Part shown: positions 1-6,972 of the stretch, in pieces
How the letters are laid out: every line of letters starts with the position of its first letter
Numbering within the stretch: position 1 is the first letter of the stretch
DNA from: Oscillospiraceae bacterium
GTDB taxonomy: Bacteria > Bacillota > Clostridia > Oscillospirales > Ruminococcaceae
Reading direction: 5' to 3'
Assembly: GCA_017541275.1 (NCBI GenBank)
Contig: JAFXZM010000037.1
Span: 1-38,909, forward strand
Length of the DNA stretch: 38,909 bases
Translations under genes and position numbers: made by a program
The notes under the pieces: generated by a model
Databases searched by the model: none
Seen by the model: the letters and a program-made list of their open reading frames with translations, nothing else
Told to the model about the DNA's origin: nothing

Positions 1-86
1 CCCTCAAAGACTAAGAGGTAGATAGGTGCAAGGTGTAAGCATGGTGACATGTTCAGCCAGCGCATACTAATCGGTCGAGGGCTTTT
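1..86 (+). rRNA. 23S ribosomal RNA, 3' end (partial)
   Basis: The first bases match the conserved 3' terminus of bacterial 23S rRNA, including the stretch that ends in the TACTAAT..GGTCGAGGGCTT signature. Only the last part is inside the window; the gene enters from the left. The exact mature end is uncertain by a few bases. It is followed by a short spacer and 5S rRNA, the usual order of an rrn operon. Confidence 0.93.
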
Positions 87-129
87 CCTTCGCATTGATT
101 CACATTCCGAATTACCTTGCTGTTCAGTT

Positions 130-150
130 TTCAGGGCTTGAAAGCCTGAA
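130..150 (+). other. Hairpin in the 23S-5S spacer, likely processing stem
   Basis: TTCAGG-GCTT pairs with AAGCCTGAA (one bulged G) just before 5S rRNA. Such stems are commonly cut during maturation of the 23S and 5S ends; the role here is inferred from position only. Confidence 0.4.
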
Positions 151-156
151 GAAAGA

Positions 157-272
<116 letters not shown>

Positions 273-278
273 ACCTGA

Positions 279-312
279 ACCCAGAGACTTTTCAATCTCT
301 GGGTTTTGTTTT
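279..312 (+). terminator. Intrinsic terminator after 5S rRNA
   Basis: CCCAGAGA at 280 pairs with TCTCTGGG ending at 303, followed by TTTTGTTTT. This is a textbook rho-independent terminator for the rRNA operon. The next tRNA begins only 8 nt later. Confidence 0.8.
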
Positions 313-320
313 ATCCAGAC

Positions 321-394
321 GGGCCATTAGCTCAGTTGGTTAGAGCTCCCGGCTCATAACCGGTCGGTCCCGGGTTCGAGTCCCTGATGGCCCA
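321..394 (+). tRNA. tRNA with CAT anticodon (elongator Met or lysidine-type Ile2)
   Basis: A full cloverleaf is visible: acceptor GGGCCAT/ATGGCCC, D-arm with AGCTCAGTTGGTTAGAGC, anticodon stem CCCGG with loop CTCATAA (anticodon CAT), and T-arm with GGTTCGAGTCC. The 3' CCA is not encoded (CTA follows the discriminator A). The G1-C72 pair argues against an initiator tRNA. Elongator Met and CAU-reading Ile2 cannot be separated by eye; the CTCATAACC loop context resembles B. subtilis Ile2. It has no space for its own promoter after the preceding terminator. Confidence 0.9.
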
Positions 395-396
395 CT

Positions 397-431
397 AAAA
401 AAACCGATGCTGCCATGCATCGGTTTTTCTT
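397..431 (+). terminator. Terminator after the CAT tRNA, probably bidirectional
   Basis: AAACCGATGC (401-410) pairs with GCATCGGTTT (417-426), followed by TTTCT on the plus strand and preceded by an A-run, so the minus strand also reads hairpin plus T-run. It can end both the tRNA transcript and the convergent glgP transcript. Confidence 0.8.
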
Positions 432-440
432 TCGTTCAAA

Positions 441-464
441 GCGTTCCGGCGGCTGCCGGAACGC
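441..464 (-). terminator. GC-rich hairpin just past glgP
   Basis: GCGTTCCGGC pairs with GCCGGAACGC around a 4-nt loop, 11 nt beyond the glgP stop codon. The T-run on the minus strand is short (TTT), so it may be a weak terminator backed up by the bidirectional one at 397-431. Confidence 0.45.
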
Positions 465-474
465 TTTTATGATT

Positions 475-2832
475 TCAGACCTCAGTGATATGCCAGCACT
501 CTGCGGCATACTGTTTGATTGTACGATCGGAGCTGAATGGCCCCGCTGCACAGGCATTGCGCCATTGCTTCGCTGAAAATGCAGCAGAATCTGCATAATC
601 GTTCAGCGCCCGCAGCTTGGTCTCCACGTAAGAAGGGAGATCCAGCAGCAGATAATAGTGGTCGGGCTGATGCCAGCTTGCGCCGTCAAGCAAGGAAAAA
701 TACAGCTCACGGAATTCACCGGTGCCGTTATCCGATACCGTTCCGTCAATCAGCGTTTTGACAACTCGTGCAATCTGCGGATTTTTCGACATGACCGAAC
801 GGCTGCAATAATCCTCCAGATGCTCAATTTCTTCGACATTTGCGCCGAAAATATAATTGTTCTCTGCGCCGGCAGCGTCAACAATTTCAATATTTGCACC
901 GTCCAGTGTTCCGAGCGTAACAGCGCCGTTCAGCATCATTTTCATATTTCCGGTTCCGGAGGCTTCGGTGCCCGCAGTTGAAATCTGCTCGGAAATATCA
1001 CAGGCAGCGACCAGCTTCTCTGCATAAGATACATTGTAATTCGTGACAAAATGCACCTTCAGCAGACCCTTGACCGCAGGATCACTGTCAATCAGCTTTG
1101 CGATCTCGTTGATATATTTGATGATTGCTTTGGCGCGGCGGTATCCCGGTGCGGATTTGGCTCCGAACAGGAACGTGGTCGGCCGGAAATTCCGGATGCT
1201 GCCGTCCTTGATGCCAAAGTAAATCCACAGAATCGAAAACGCATTCAGAAGCTGTCGCTTGTATTCGTGCAAGCGCTTGATCTGGATATCAAAGCAGGTT
1301 TCCGGGTCAATTTTAACGCCCTCAGTCCGCAGAATATAATCTGCGAGCTGCTTCTTCTTTGTCTGCTTGATTGCATGGAACCGCTCCATGACTTCAGGTT
1401 CATCCGCATATCGGGCGAGCGCCTTGAGTTCATCCAGCGCCGTCAGGAAGTGCTCTGAGCCGCTTAATTCAGCAAACAGTGCGGTCAGTTCCGGGTTGCA
1501 GACACCGAGCCAGCGGCGCTGTGTGATGCCGTTTGTTTTATTCTGGAATTTTTCCGGCGCATATGCGTACCAATCCTTCAGGACGGTCGTTTTCAGCAGC
1601 TCTGTGTGAATCTCTGCTACGCCGTTGACATACCGGCCGGCATACATTGCAAGGTTTGCCATGTGAACCTGACCGTTTTTGATGATGCGCATGACTTTGA
1701 TCTGCTCAGGCGGAAGCTCCTTTGCATAAAGCTCCTCCAGCAGCTCCTCAGAGATTTGCAGCATGATCGCATAGATCTCCGGCAGCAGCTCCTCGATCAG
1801 ATCACAGTCCCACTTTTCAAGCGCTTCCTGCATGATCGTATGGTTCGTGTACGAGAACACCTGTTTCGCGGTGTTGAGCGCATCGCGGAAGGAATAGCCC
1901 TCAGATGTCAGCAGACGGATCAGTTCCGGAATTGAAATGACCGGATGCGTGTCGTTGAGCTGCACTGCGAGATGCTCCGCGAGGGAATCCAGCGTGCCGA
2001 ACTGCGCCTTGTGCTTTTTCAGACAGTCTGCCAGCGAGGCGGCACAGAAGAAATACTGCTGCTTCAGGCGGAGCGCCTTGCCTGCACGGGTATCATCATT
2101 CGGATAGAGGCAGCGGGAGATATCCTCTGCCGCGACTGTTTCCGCAGAGGCTTTCAGGTAATCCTGTTCGTTGAATGTTTTGAAGTCGAACGCATTGACC
2201 GGCTCTGCCTGCCAGAGACGCAATGTGCCGATATGCGGTTCTTTGCCGGCCTCTGCATAGCCGATGATCGGCATGTCATACGGCACGGCACGCACGGTCT
2301 GCCCGTTGTATTTGACATTGACTGCATCCTGCTCGCAGCGGATGCTCCACGGATCGCCAAAGCGCTGCCAGTCGTCGCCGGTTTCGGTCTGGCGGCCGTT
2401 CTCGAAGCCCTGCTTGAACAGGCCGTAGCGGTAGCGGATGCCGTAGCCGTCAACAGGAAGGGAACAGGTCGCGGCGCTGTCAAGGAAGCATGCCGCAAGA
2501 CGTCCGAGACCGCCGTTTCCCAGCGCGGCATCCTCGATCTCCTCAAAGACGGAAAGCGATGTTCCGGCATCGGCAAATGCCTGCTCCATGTCGCTCAGAA
2601 GACGGAGACAGTAGAGGTTATTATATACCGCTCTGCCCATCAGGAATTCCATAGAGAAATAACAGACGCGCCGGCCTGCAAGATGCGACTTGCGGCAGGC
2701 ATTCCAGCGCGGCATAATCTCCCGGCAGACCGCCTCGCTGACCGCATTGTGCAGCGCATATGCGTCTGCTTCTGCGGCCGGTTTGCCGAGCGTCTGCTCT
2801 GCCTGTTTCAAAATGGTTTCGGCTTGATTCAT
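475..2832 (-). CDS. glgP: Glycogen/maltodextrin phosphorylase
   Basis: A PLP-dependent alpha-glucan phosphorylase (GT35), expected to release glucose-1-phosphate from glycogen or maltodextrins in the cytoplasm. The 785-aa length is normal for bacterial members. The PLP-lysine signature is clear: GTEASGTGNMKMMLNG, with the Schiff-base lysine at about residue 631; the upstream KRLHEYKRQ block (about 519) is also conserved. The start is ATG with GGAGGA 6 nt upstream. It is monocistronic: a near-consensus promoter at 2874-2902 precedes it, two hairpins follow it, and no other glycogen genes are nearby. The promoter lies inside a repeat family that also precedes the giant surface gene. Whether it prefers glycogen or maltodextrin cannot be read from the sequence. 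Confidence 0.95.
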   Translation of the reverse strand: MNQAETILKQAEQTLGKPAAEADAYALHNAVSEAVCREIMPRWNACRKSHLAGRRVCYFSMEFLMGRAVYNNLYCLRLLSDMEQAFADAGTSLSVFEEIEDAALGNGGLGRLAACFLDSAATCSLPVDGYGIRYRYGLFKQGFENGRQTETGDDWQRFGDPWSIRCEQDAVNVKYNGQTVRAVPYDMPIIGYAEAGKEPHIGTLRLWQAEPVNAFDFKTFNEQDYLKASAETVAAEDISRCLYPNDDTRAGKALRLKQQYFFCAASLADCLKKHKAQFGTLDSLAEHLAVQLNDTHPVISIPELIRLLTSEGYSFRDALNTAKQVFSYTNHTIMQEALEKWDCDLIEELLPEIYAIMLQISEELLEELYAKELPPEQIKVMRIIKNGQVHMANLAMYAGRYVNGVAEIHTELLKTTVLKDWYAYAPEKFQNKTNGITQRRWLGVCNPELTALFAELSGSEHFLTALDELKALARYADEPEVMERFHAIKQTKKKQLADYILRTEGVKIDPETCFDIQIKRLHEYKRQLLNAFSILWIYFGIKDGSIRNFRPTTFLFGAKSAPGYRRAKAIIKYINEIAKLIDSDPAVKGLLKVHFVTNYNVSYAEKLVAACDISEQISTAGTEASGTGNMKMMLNGAVTLGTLDGANIEIVDAAGAENNYIFGANVEEIEHLEDYCSRSVMSKNPQIARVVKTLIDGTVSDNGTGEFRELYFSLLDGASWHQPDHYYLLLDLPSYVETKLRALNDYADSAAFSAKQWRNACAAGPFSSDRTIKQYAAECWHITEV

Positions 2833-2873
2833 TGTGATTCCTCCGTTTTTGATCTGGTTTTTGCTGCGTTTCT

Positions 2874-2902
2874 ATTATACCATATAATGCGGAAAAGTTC
2901 AA
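2874..2902 (-). promoter_or_regulatory. SigA promoter of glgP, within repeat A
   Basis: On the minus strand: TTGAAC, 17-nt spacer ending in TGG (extended -10), TATAAT. The transcript leader would be about 35 nt. The -35, the TTTTCCG spacer start and the -10 match the promoter-like elements at 14916-14944 and 15012-15040. Confidence 0.8.
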
Positions 2903-2973
2903 TGGGAGCAGTAGAATAAAATCAACAGTTTTTGCATCATGAGAGCAAAACCGGAACCGGGCACTGCCCGGTT
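2875..2973 (-). repeat. Repeat A, diverged copy upstream of glgP
   Basis: About 97 nt that align along their whole length to the two 96-nt tandem units at 14917-15108 (shared blocks CGGAAAAGT.CAAT, AGAATAAAA, GAGCAAAACCGGA). The distal end is a hairpin: AACCGGGC-ACT-GCCCGGTT at 2955-2973. Relative to the other copies two stem base pairs are exchanged in a compensatory way. The proximal end supplies the glgP promoter. Confidence 0.75.
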
Positions 2974-3064
2974 CAGTCTGTTAAAAAAGGTATCGCTGTG
3001 CGATGATCCGGAATGGAGACAACGTCCCCAAACCCTGCTGGGGACCTTGTCCCCAGACCCCAGT
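2971..3064 (+). repeat. Repeat B, first copy
   Basis: A segment starting GTTCAGTCTG and ending in CCCCAGAC that recurs in inverted orientation at 30063-30151 with roughly 87% identity by eye. It contains several GTCCCC/GGGGAC inverted repeats and the block GCGATGATCCGGAATGG. It follows the repeat A hairpin directly. The short ORF through it is not convincingly coding. Confidence 0.75.
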
Positions 3065-3112
3065 ATGAAATACAAAGAACGTATCAGCATATTTTTTGCA
3101 TATATTGGGATT

Positions 3113-3157
3113 CTTAAGGGCTGGTAGCCCTTAAGCGGAGTTTGAGGCGAGAGCCTC
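3113..3157. other. Two adjacent perfect hairpins in the glgP/tRNA-Pro intergenic region
   Basis: CTTAAGGGCT-GGT-AGCCCTTAAG (3113-3135), a perfect 10-bp stem, is followed by GAGGC-GAGA-GCCTC (3144-3157). Neither has a T-run. They extend the structured region next to repeat B. No gene is seen between 2875 and 3226. Confidence 0.6.
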
Positions 3158-3226
3158 ATTATCAATGCATCGCAGATACCGCATAAAAAGTAAATGCTGC
3201 TGCCGTGGATTTTTCGCACGGAATAC

Positions 3227-3255
3227 TTGACAAATATATGGTTTTGTGGTATAAT
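3227..3255 (+). promoter_or_regulatory. Consensus SigA promoter of tRNA-Pro
   Basis: TTGACA, 17-nt spacer, TATAAT: a perfect match to the SigA consensus in both boxes. The tRNA starts 12 nt after the -10. Confidence 0.92.
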
Positions 3256-3266
3256 AACAATGTTGT

Positions 3267-3342
3267 CTGGGTGTGGCGCAGTTGGTAGCGCGCTACCTTG
3301 GGGTGGTAGAGGCCGCCCGTTCAAGTCGGGTCACTCAGACCA
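3267..3342 (+). tRNA. tRNA-Pro (GGG anticodon)
   Basis: Acceptor CTGGGTG pairs with CACTCAG (one G-U). The D-arm GGCGCAGTTGGTAGCGC, the anticodon stem CTACC/GGTAG with loop TTGGGGT (anticodon GGG) and the T-arm with GTTCAAGTC are all present. The CCA end is encoded (3340-3342), unlike the tRNA at 321. It is a single-gene transcript between its own promoter and terminator. Confidence 0.95.
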
Positions 3343-3364
3343 GCCGGATTTTTCCGGCATGCCG

Positions 3365-3402
3365 AAAGCTCCTGTGCAGCAATGCACGGGAGCTTCTTTT
3401 TT
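3365..3402 (+). terminator. Terminator of tRNA-Pro
   Basis: AAGCTCC.GTGC pairs with GCAC.GGAGCTT around a short loop, followed by CTTTTTTC. A smaller GCCGGA/TCCGGC hairpin precedes it at 3343. Confidence 0.85.
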
Positions 3403-3430
3403 CTGATTGTGATATTATGATATATTGTGC

Positions 3431-3449
3431 AATATATATATATATATAT
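3431..3449. repeat. (AT)n microsatellite
   Basis: An uninterrupted run of about nine AT dinucleotides, roughly 40-60 nt upstream of the -35 of the first lipoprotein promoter. Too far from the promoter boxes to change their spacing. Confidence 0.8.
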
Positions 3450-3489
3450 GAAGTTGATTTATTTCTGTGCATCACCGCTTCTATTTGCA

Positions 3490-3518
3490 TTGCCTCAATA
3501 ATTGAAATATGATATAAT
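3490..3518 (+). promoter_or_regulatory. SigA promoter of lipoprotein 1
   Basis: TTGCCT, 17-nt spacer ending ATATGA (extended -10), TATAAT. The downstream lipoprotein has the same ATATGATATAAT core in its own promoter (4352-4380). Confidence 0.75.
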
Positions 3519-3566
3519 ATGTATATTACGCAGATGAATTCTGCATTAACAGGAGGATGTATAGAA

Positions 3567-4265
3567 ATGAAAAACCTGAAGAAAACGCTCGCGGCGCTGT
3601 TTGCCCTGACAATGGCATTCGGCATGGTCTCCTGCGGCGATGATTCGTCATCGAGCACCGCAGACAGCAGCAGCTCTGCTGCGGCGAGCAGCGATGCAGG
3701 CTCCGCAGATAACAGCAGCGAGAGCAGCGCGGATTCGGGCAGCTCCGACGCAAGCAGCGAGGAAAGCTCTGAGCCCGAAGCCGCTCCCATTGAAACAGAA
3801 ACATACAGCGTAAAGAAATCCGACGGAGCAACGGCCTCCATTGAGTGGGTCAAGAGCGATTTGTACAGCGTAAAAGAGGACTCGTCCGGAAACGGACTGA
3901 TGATCATCTACGGCGATGATGACGCAACGATCAGAGTACAACTGAAATATGATTTCCCGAATCAATCGAATATTACGAAGAAGGAAACGGATTTCTACGG
4001 CGAGTTTCATGATTATGCCGCGATTACCGTCGGCAGCTATGCCGGCTGGGAGGTCTATAAGGGCGAGGCCAATTATGAGTATCAATCGGAATTCATCATC
4101 AGCGAGCCGGATGCAGCCGGAAAGGTCTATGCCATTTGGATCGATGTTCTGAAGAGCAGTATGATCGCGGAGGATAAAAATTTTGACATGAAGGATTTTG
4201 TCAATTCGGATGAATTCAATACCTTCCGCAATTCGGCGAAGGTGACAAATGAAGTACCGGCGTAA
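3567..4265 (+). CDS. Putative lipoprotein with Ser/Asp-rich linker (paralogue 1)
   Basis: A 232-aa exported lipoprotein of unknown function. It has a type II signal peptide (MKNLKKTLAALFAL..) ending in a lipobox MVSC with the lipidated Cys at about residue 23. A Ser/Ala/Asp/Glu-rich low-complexity linker (about 25-75) and a soluble extracellular domain of about 155 aa follow. The ATG at 3567 is chosen because AGGAGGA lies 9 nt upstream and the signal peptide starts there; an in-frame ATG at 3519 lies on the -10 region and has no ribosome site. The first ~200 nt are about 93% identical to the next gene, while the bodies are strongly diverged. The C-terminal EF.TF..NSAK pattern recurs in paralogue 2, suggesting a shared fold. 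No terminator is seen before the next promoter. Confidence 0.85.
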   Translation: MKNLKKTLAALFALTMAFGMVSCGDDSSSSTADSSSSAAASSDAGSADNSSESSADSGSSDASSEESSEPEAAPIETETYSVKKSDGATASIEWVKSDLYSVKEDSSGNGLMIIYGDDDATIRVQLKYDFPNQSNITKKETDFYGEFHDYAAITVGSYAGWEVYKGEANYEYQSEFIISEPDAAGKVYAIWIDVLKSSMIAEDKNFDMKDFVNSDEFNTFRNSAKVTNEVPA

Positions 4266-4351
4266 TCATTCGTTCGCGGGGATTACCGGCTGATCTGTAC
4301 ACTCCGTTCGAAAATGTGCGGAACTGTCGAAACGATTCTCTTTTTTGCAGA

Positions 4352-4380
4352 TTGTGCGGATTTCAAAGATATGATATAAT
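4352..4380 (+). promoter_or_regulatory. SigA promoter of lipoprotein 2
   Basis: TTGTGC, 17-nt spacer ending in ATATGA, TATAAT (extended -10). The -10 context is the same as for paralogue 1, so the duplication seems to have included the promoter. Confidence 0.7.
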
Positions 4381-4425
4381 AATGATGTCCGAGAATACAT
4401 AATAGGATATAGGAGGATGTTTGAA

Positions 4426-5658
4426 ATGAAAAATCTGAAGAAAACACTGGCGGCGCTGTTTGCCCTGACAATGGCATTCGGCATGGTTTCCTGCGGCGAA
4501 GATTCGTCGTCGAGCACCGCAGACAGCAGCAGCTCTGCTGCGGTGAGCAGTGATGCAGGCTCCGCAGATGACAGCAGTGAGAGCAGCGCGGATGCGGACA
4601 GCTCCGACGCAAGCAGCGCGGAAAGCTCCGACGACAGCAGTGCGGCGTCTGCACCGAACGGCGCCTATGCAAGTATGGAGCACCGTACACTGGAGCATGA
4701 GCCGTATGCGATCAGCGCGGAATACGATCTGCCGGTGCTGGACGGCCTCACCATGAACGATGACTCGAACGGCACAACCTACTTCGGCATATTGTCCAAG
4801 ACTTCCTATATTTACAGAAAAGAAGGCGATATGCTCGGCGTAGATGTCTATCCTCAATTAAAGCTGATCGTGAAGGAACGCGCAAAGCAGGTCTATGAGA
4901 ATGACGATTTTATTACGCAAACCTCCGATAACGGCAATCAGATTGCTTACAAAGATATCACAATCAAAAATGAAGGAACTGATAAGGCACAGTGGGAAGC
5001 AACATTGTTTATTTACGGCGGATCGTACCGTGAATGCAATGTATTTCTGGAGATCCATACCCTCGCAGACCAGACGAAGATGACGAAAGAGGAATTTGAA
5101 ACATTTATCCTGACCGTTGCAAATTCAGCCAAATTTAACGTTGAGAATGAAAATGCCCTGATTCTCGATGACGGCAGCTTCAAGGTCTATTCACACCGCA
5201 TCATCGTTCCGCCGACAGTTTCGATCGCTGGAACGGACTGTGAGGCAAAGCTGATTTTCTCGCAGATTTATCCGGAAGCCTTTGTGACCTTTGCCGACGG
5301 CGGCATCAAGTATGAAATGAATACGGACATTCTCAGCCAGGACAACCGGACATGGGAACGCACCCAGGAAAAGACCGATGAATATACTGCTGTCAAGGTT
5401 GCCGGCTATGATGCATATGCGAAGCTCGCATCCTTCGGCCTGAGCGCCGATTTCGTCATAAAGCTCGGCGACGATCATGTTGAGACAGTCAAAATCTACG
5501 GCAAATCCTTCGATGACGGTTCCGGATCAAAGGACGGAAAGTCCTTTACCGATGTGCATAAAGAGATGACCGACGATGCTCACAAGGCGGATACGATCAA
5601 GCTGCTGACCGGTTATGTCAGCGATTTCGTCAGCACATGGACACTGGATGAAGAATAA
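4426..5658 (+). CDS. Putative lipoprotein with Ser/Asp-rich linker (paralogue 2)
   Basis: A 410-aa exported lipoprotein of unknown function. The signal peptide and lipobox (MVSC) are nearly identical to those of paralogue 1, then comes a longer Ser/Asp-rich linker (about 25-80) and a body of about 330 aa. The body reads as two related halves: the first ends in EEFETFILTVANSAKF, like the C-terminus of paralogue 1, and the second contains VAGYDAYAKL, resembling GSYAGWEVYK of paralogue 1. The start is ATG 4426; the ATG at 4417 overlaps the AGGAGGA ribosome site and is rejected. It has its own promoter and a strong terminator. Its function could be substrate binding or envelope attachment; no characterised domain is recognised. 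Confidence 0.87.
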   Translation: MKNLKKTLAALFALTMAFGMVSCGEDSSSSTADSSSSAAVSSDAGSADDSSESSADADSSDASSAESSDDSSAASAPNGAYASMEHRTLEHEPYAISAEYDLPVLDGLTMNDDSNGTTYFGILSKTSYIYRKEGDMLGVDVYPQLKLIVKERAKQVYENDDFITQTSDNGNQIAYKDITIKNEGTDKAQWEATLFIYGGSYRECNVFLEIHTLADQTKMTKEEFETFILTVANSAKFNVENENALILDDGSFKVYSHRIIVPPTVSIAGTDCEAKLIFSQIYPEAFVTFADGGIKYEMNTDILSQDNRTWERTQEKTDEYTAVKVAGYDAYAKLASFGLSADFVIKLGDDHVETVKIYGKSFDDGSGSKDGKSFTDVHKEMTDDAHKADTIKLLTGYVSDFVSTWTLDEE

Positions 5659-5672
5659 TCGCGCAAAATATT

Positions 5673-5716
5673 ACAGCGGATCGCCGTCGGATAAACGGCG
5701 ATCCGCTGTGTTTTTT
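5673..5716 (+). terminator. Terminator of lipoprotein 2
   Basis: ACAGCGGATCGCCGT pairs perfectly with ACGGCGATCCGCTGT (15 bp, 7-nt loop), followed by GTTTTTTAT. From 5717 to 5878 no gene is seen, only a small TCAAGC/GCTTGA inverted repeat near 5772. Confidence 0.93.
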
Positions 5717-5878
5717 ATCGGATTCCGGCACTGACAGATCAGGTTCCTATGCGAATCTGGGCATTCGGGTCAAGCCGCAGAATTGCAGCTTGATCTGTAT
5801 ATGAAGACATGTCAATAGAATCTTTCGCTTTCACCGGACAAAAGCCGTTACCCGCTGCTCCCCCCTGCCCGGGAGAGA

Positions 5879-5911
5879 CAAAAAGGCTGCCCGGCTTCTG
5901 CCGGACAGCCC
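5879..5911 (-). terminator. Terminator of the small membrane protein gene
   Basis: On the minus strand GGCTGTCCGGC pairs with GCCGGGCAGCC around AGAA and is followed by TTTTTGTC. It lies 14 nt past the stop codon of the gene at 5925. Confidence 0.88.
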
Positions 5912-5924
5912 TGCTGTTTCTTGT

Positions 5925-6452
5925 TTACTTGAACCGGACGCCCCAGTTCGATTTGGCACTGACCTTACTGTATAGCTTTGTCATTGCCTTCTGCTTCGAG
6001 GTCTTGAACATCAGCATAATCAGAATAATCATCACGACCGATGCGACAGCGCCGAGCACAATCGCTCCGGTTGAACCCTTCATCACGAACAGCACCGCTG
6101 CCCATACCGCGATCAGTGCAATCAGAATCATCGGCAGACAGAAATTTGTGAAGTTCCTGTCCTTAATCTTGATGTACCGCTGAATTTCCTTGGTATTGAA
6201 GCTCTCGTAGTGACGCGCAATAAAATTATCCGGCCTTGCCCATTTGCAGAAGGATTTGAGACTGTCAAACTTAATGGTATAGTCCTGTCTGGTATAGGTG
6301 ATGCGATAATAAACGGTAATGCTTCCGTCCTTATTCGAATCCGCGCCCATAATATGAACGATCGTGCCGGCGGGAACCTGATTGCTCATTGTTTTTGTCA
6401 CAAGAAACTTTCGGTCGATTGCCTCATCAATATCATTCAACATGTATGTCAT
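5925..6452 (-). CDS. Uncharacterised membrane protein, two TM segments
   Basis: A 175-aa protein of unknown function. Residues 1-105 are soluble and mixed alpha/beta, with charged and aromatic residues. Two hydrophobic helices follow at about 107-125 (starting FCLPMILIALIAVW) and 131-149 (starting AIVLGAVASVVMII), then a short basic tail. There is no signal peptide, so the N-terminal domain is probably cytoplasmic. The start is ATG 6452, because AAGGGGTG sits 6 nt upstream; the GTG three codons earlier overlaps that site. It is monocistronic, with a clear promoter (6540-6568) and terminator (5879-5911). No family is recognised. Confidence 0.82.
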   Translation of the reverse strand: MTYMLNDIDEAIDRKFLVTKTMSNQVPAGTIVHIMGADSNKDGSITVYYRITYTRQDYTIKFDSLKSFCKWARPDNFIARHYESFNTKEIQRYIKIKDRNFTNFCLPMILIALIAVWAAVLFVMKGSTGAIVLGAVASVVMIILIMLMFKTSKQKAMTKLYSKVSAKSNWGVRFK

Positions 6453-6539
6453 ACTGAACACCCCTTAATATTGTATCAATATCGAGCCACAATCTACTCT
6501 TTTTCGGCATAAAAAAACCGCTTCACATATATATACAAT

Positions 6540-6568
6540 ATTATACCATAACAATTAAAAAAAAGCAA
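6540..6568 (-). promoter_or_regulatory. SigA promoter of the small membrane protein gene
   Basis: Minus strand: TTGCTT, 17-nt spacer ending in ATGG (TGG extended -10), TATAAT. The leader would be about 80 nt. Confidence 0.75.
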
Positions 6569-6762
6569 GGGGCATATCTGATTTTTTACATATCCGGTGT
6601 ATTTCACAAATCCGCGGCATGGGTTTGCACGAGCACTTGTGCTCTATTGATAAATTTCAAGAAAAAGAATTCGATTGCTTAATTAAAAGTCACATTCTGT
6701 TAATATTTTATTCATTGTTTAATCATCGTTGCGCATGCTGTTTCGCTGCATGGCTGAACGGC

Positions 6763-6827
6763 ACCGCGCAACTGCATTTCTGCGGGAGCCGGAGGCAGAT
6801 TTTTCATGCAGTCCGCGCCGGTTTTTT
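6763..6827 (+). terminator. Orphan terminator-like hairpin
   Basis: ACTGCAT (6771) pairs with ATGCAGT (6806), extended outward by an imperfect ACCG.CGC / GCGCCGGT stem, then TTTTTTG. No plus-strand gene precedes it. The stretch 6569-6762 is AT-rich with no convincing ORF. It may end a small RNA or be a relic. Confidence 0.45.
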
Positions 6828-6882
6828 GTATCACATTGAGCGATTTTTCGTTCAATATATCAGCAAATGAGACAATAATCCA

Positions 6883-6911
6883 TTGAAAACCGCACGGTGC
6901 CGTGGTATACT
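6883..6911 (+). promoter_or_regulatory. SigA promoter of the pectinesterase gene
   Basis: TTGAAA, 17-nt spacer, TATACT, about 55 nt upstream of the start codon. The short leader shows no riboswitch-like structure. Confidence 0.8.
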
Positions 6912-6972
6912 GAAATATGGGTGAATCTATCTCACGTTTTTCCAAAAGCAGAAACCGGATAGGGGGATTCTT

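Noticed and set aside
2899-3324. 141-codon minus-strand ORF across the glgP/tRNA-Pro intergenic region
   Set aside because: It overlaps repeats A and B, the tRNA-Pro promoter and the tRNA itself, has no ribosome site and no recognisable protein character.
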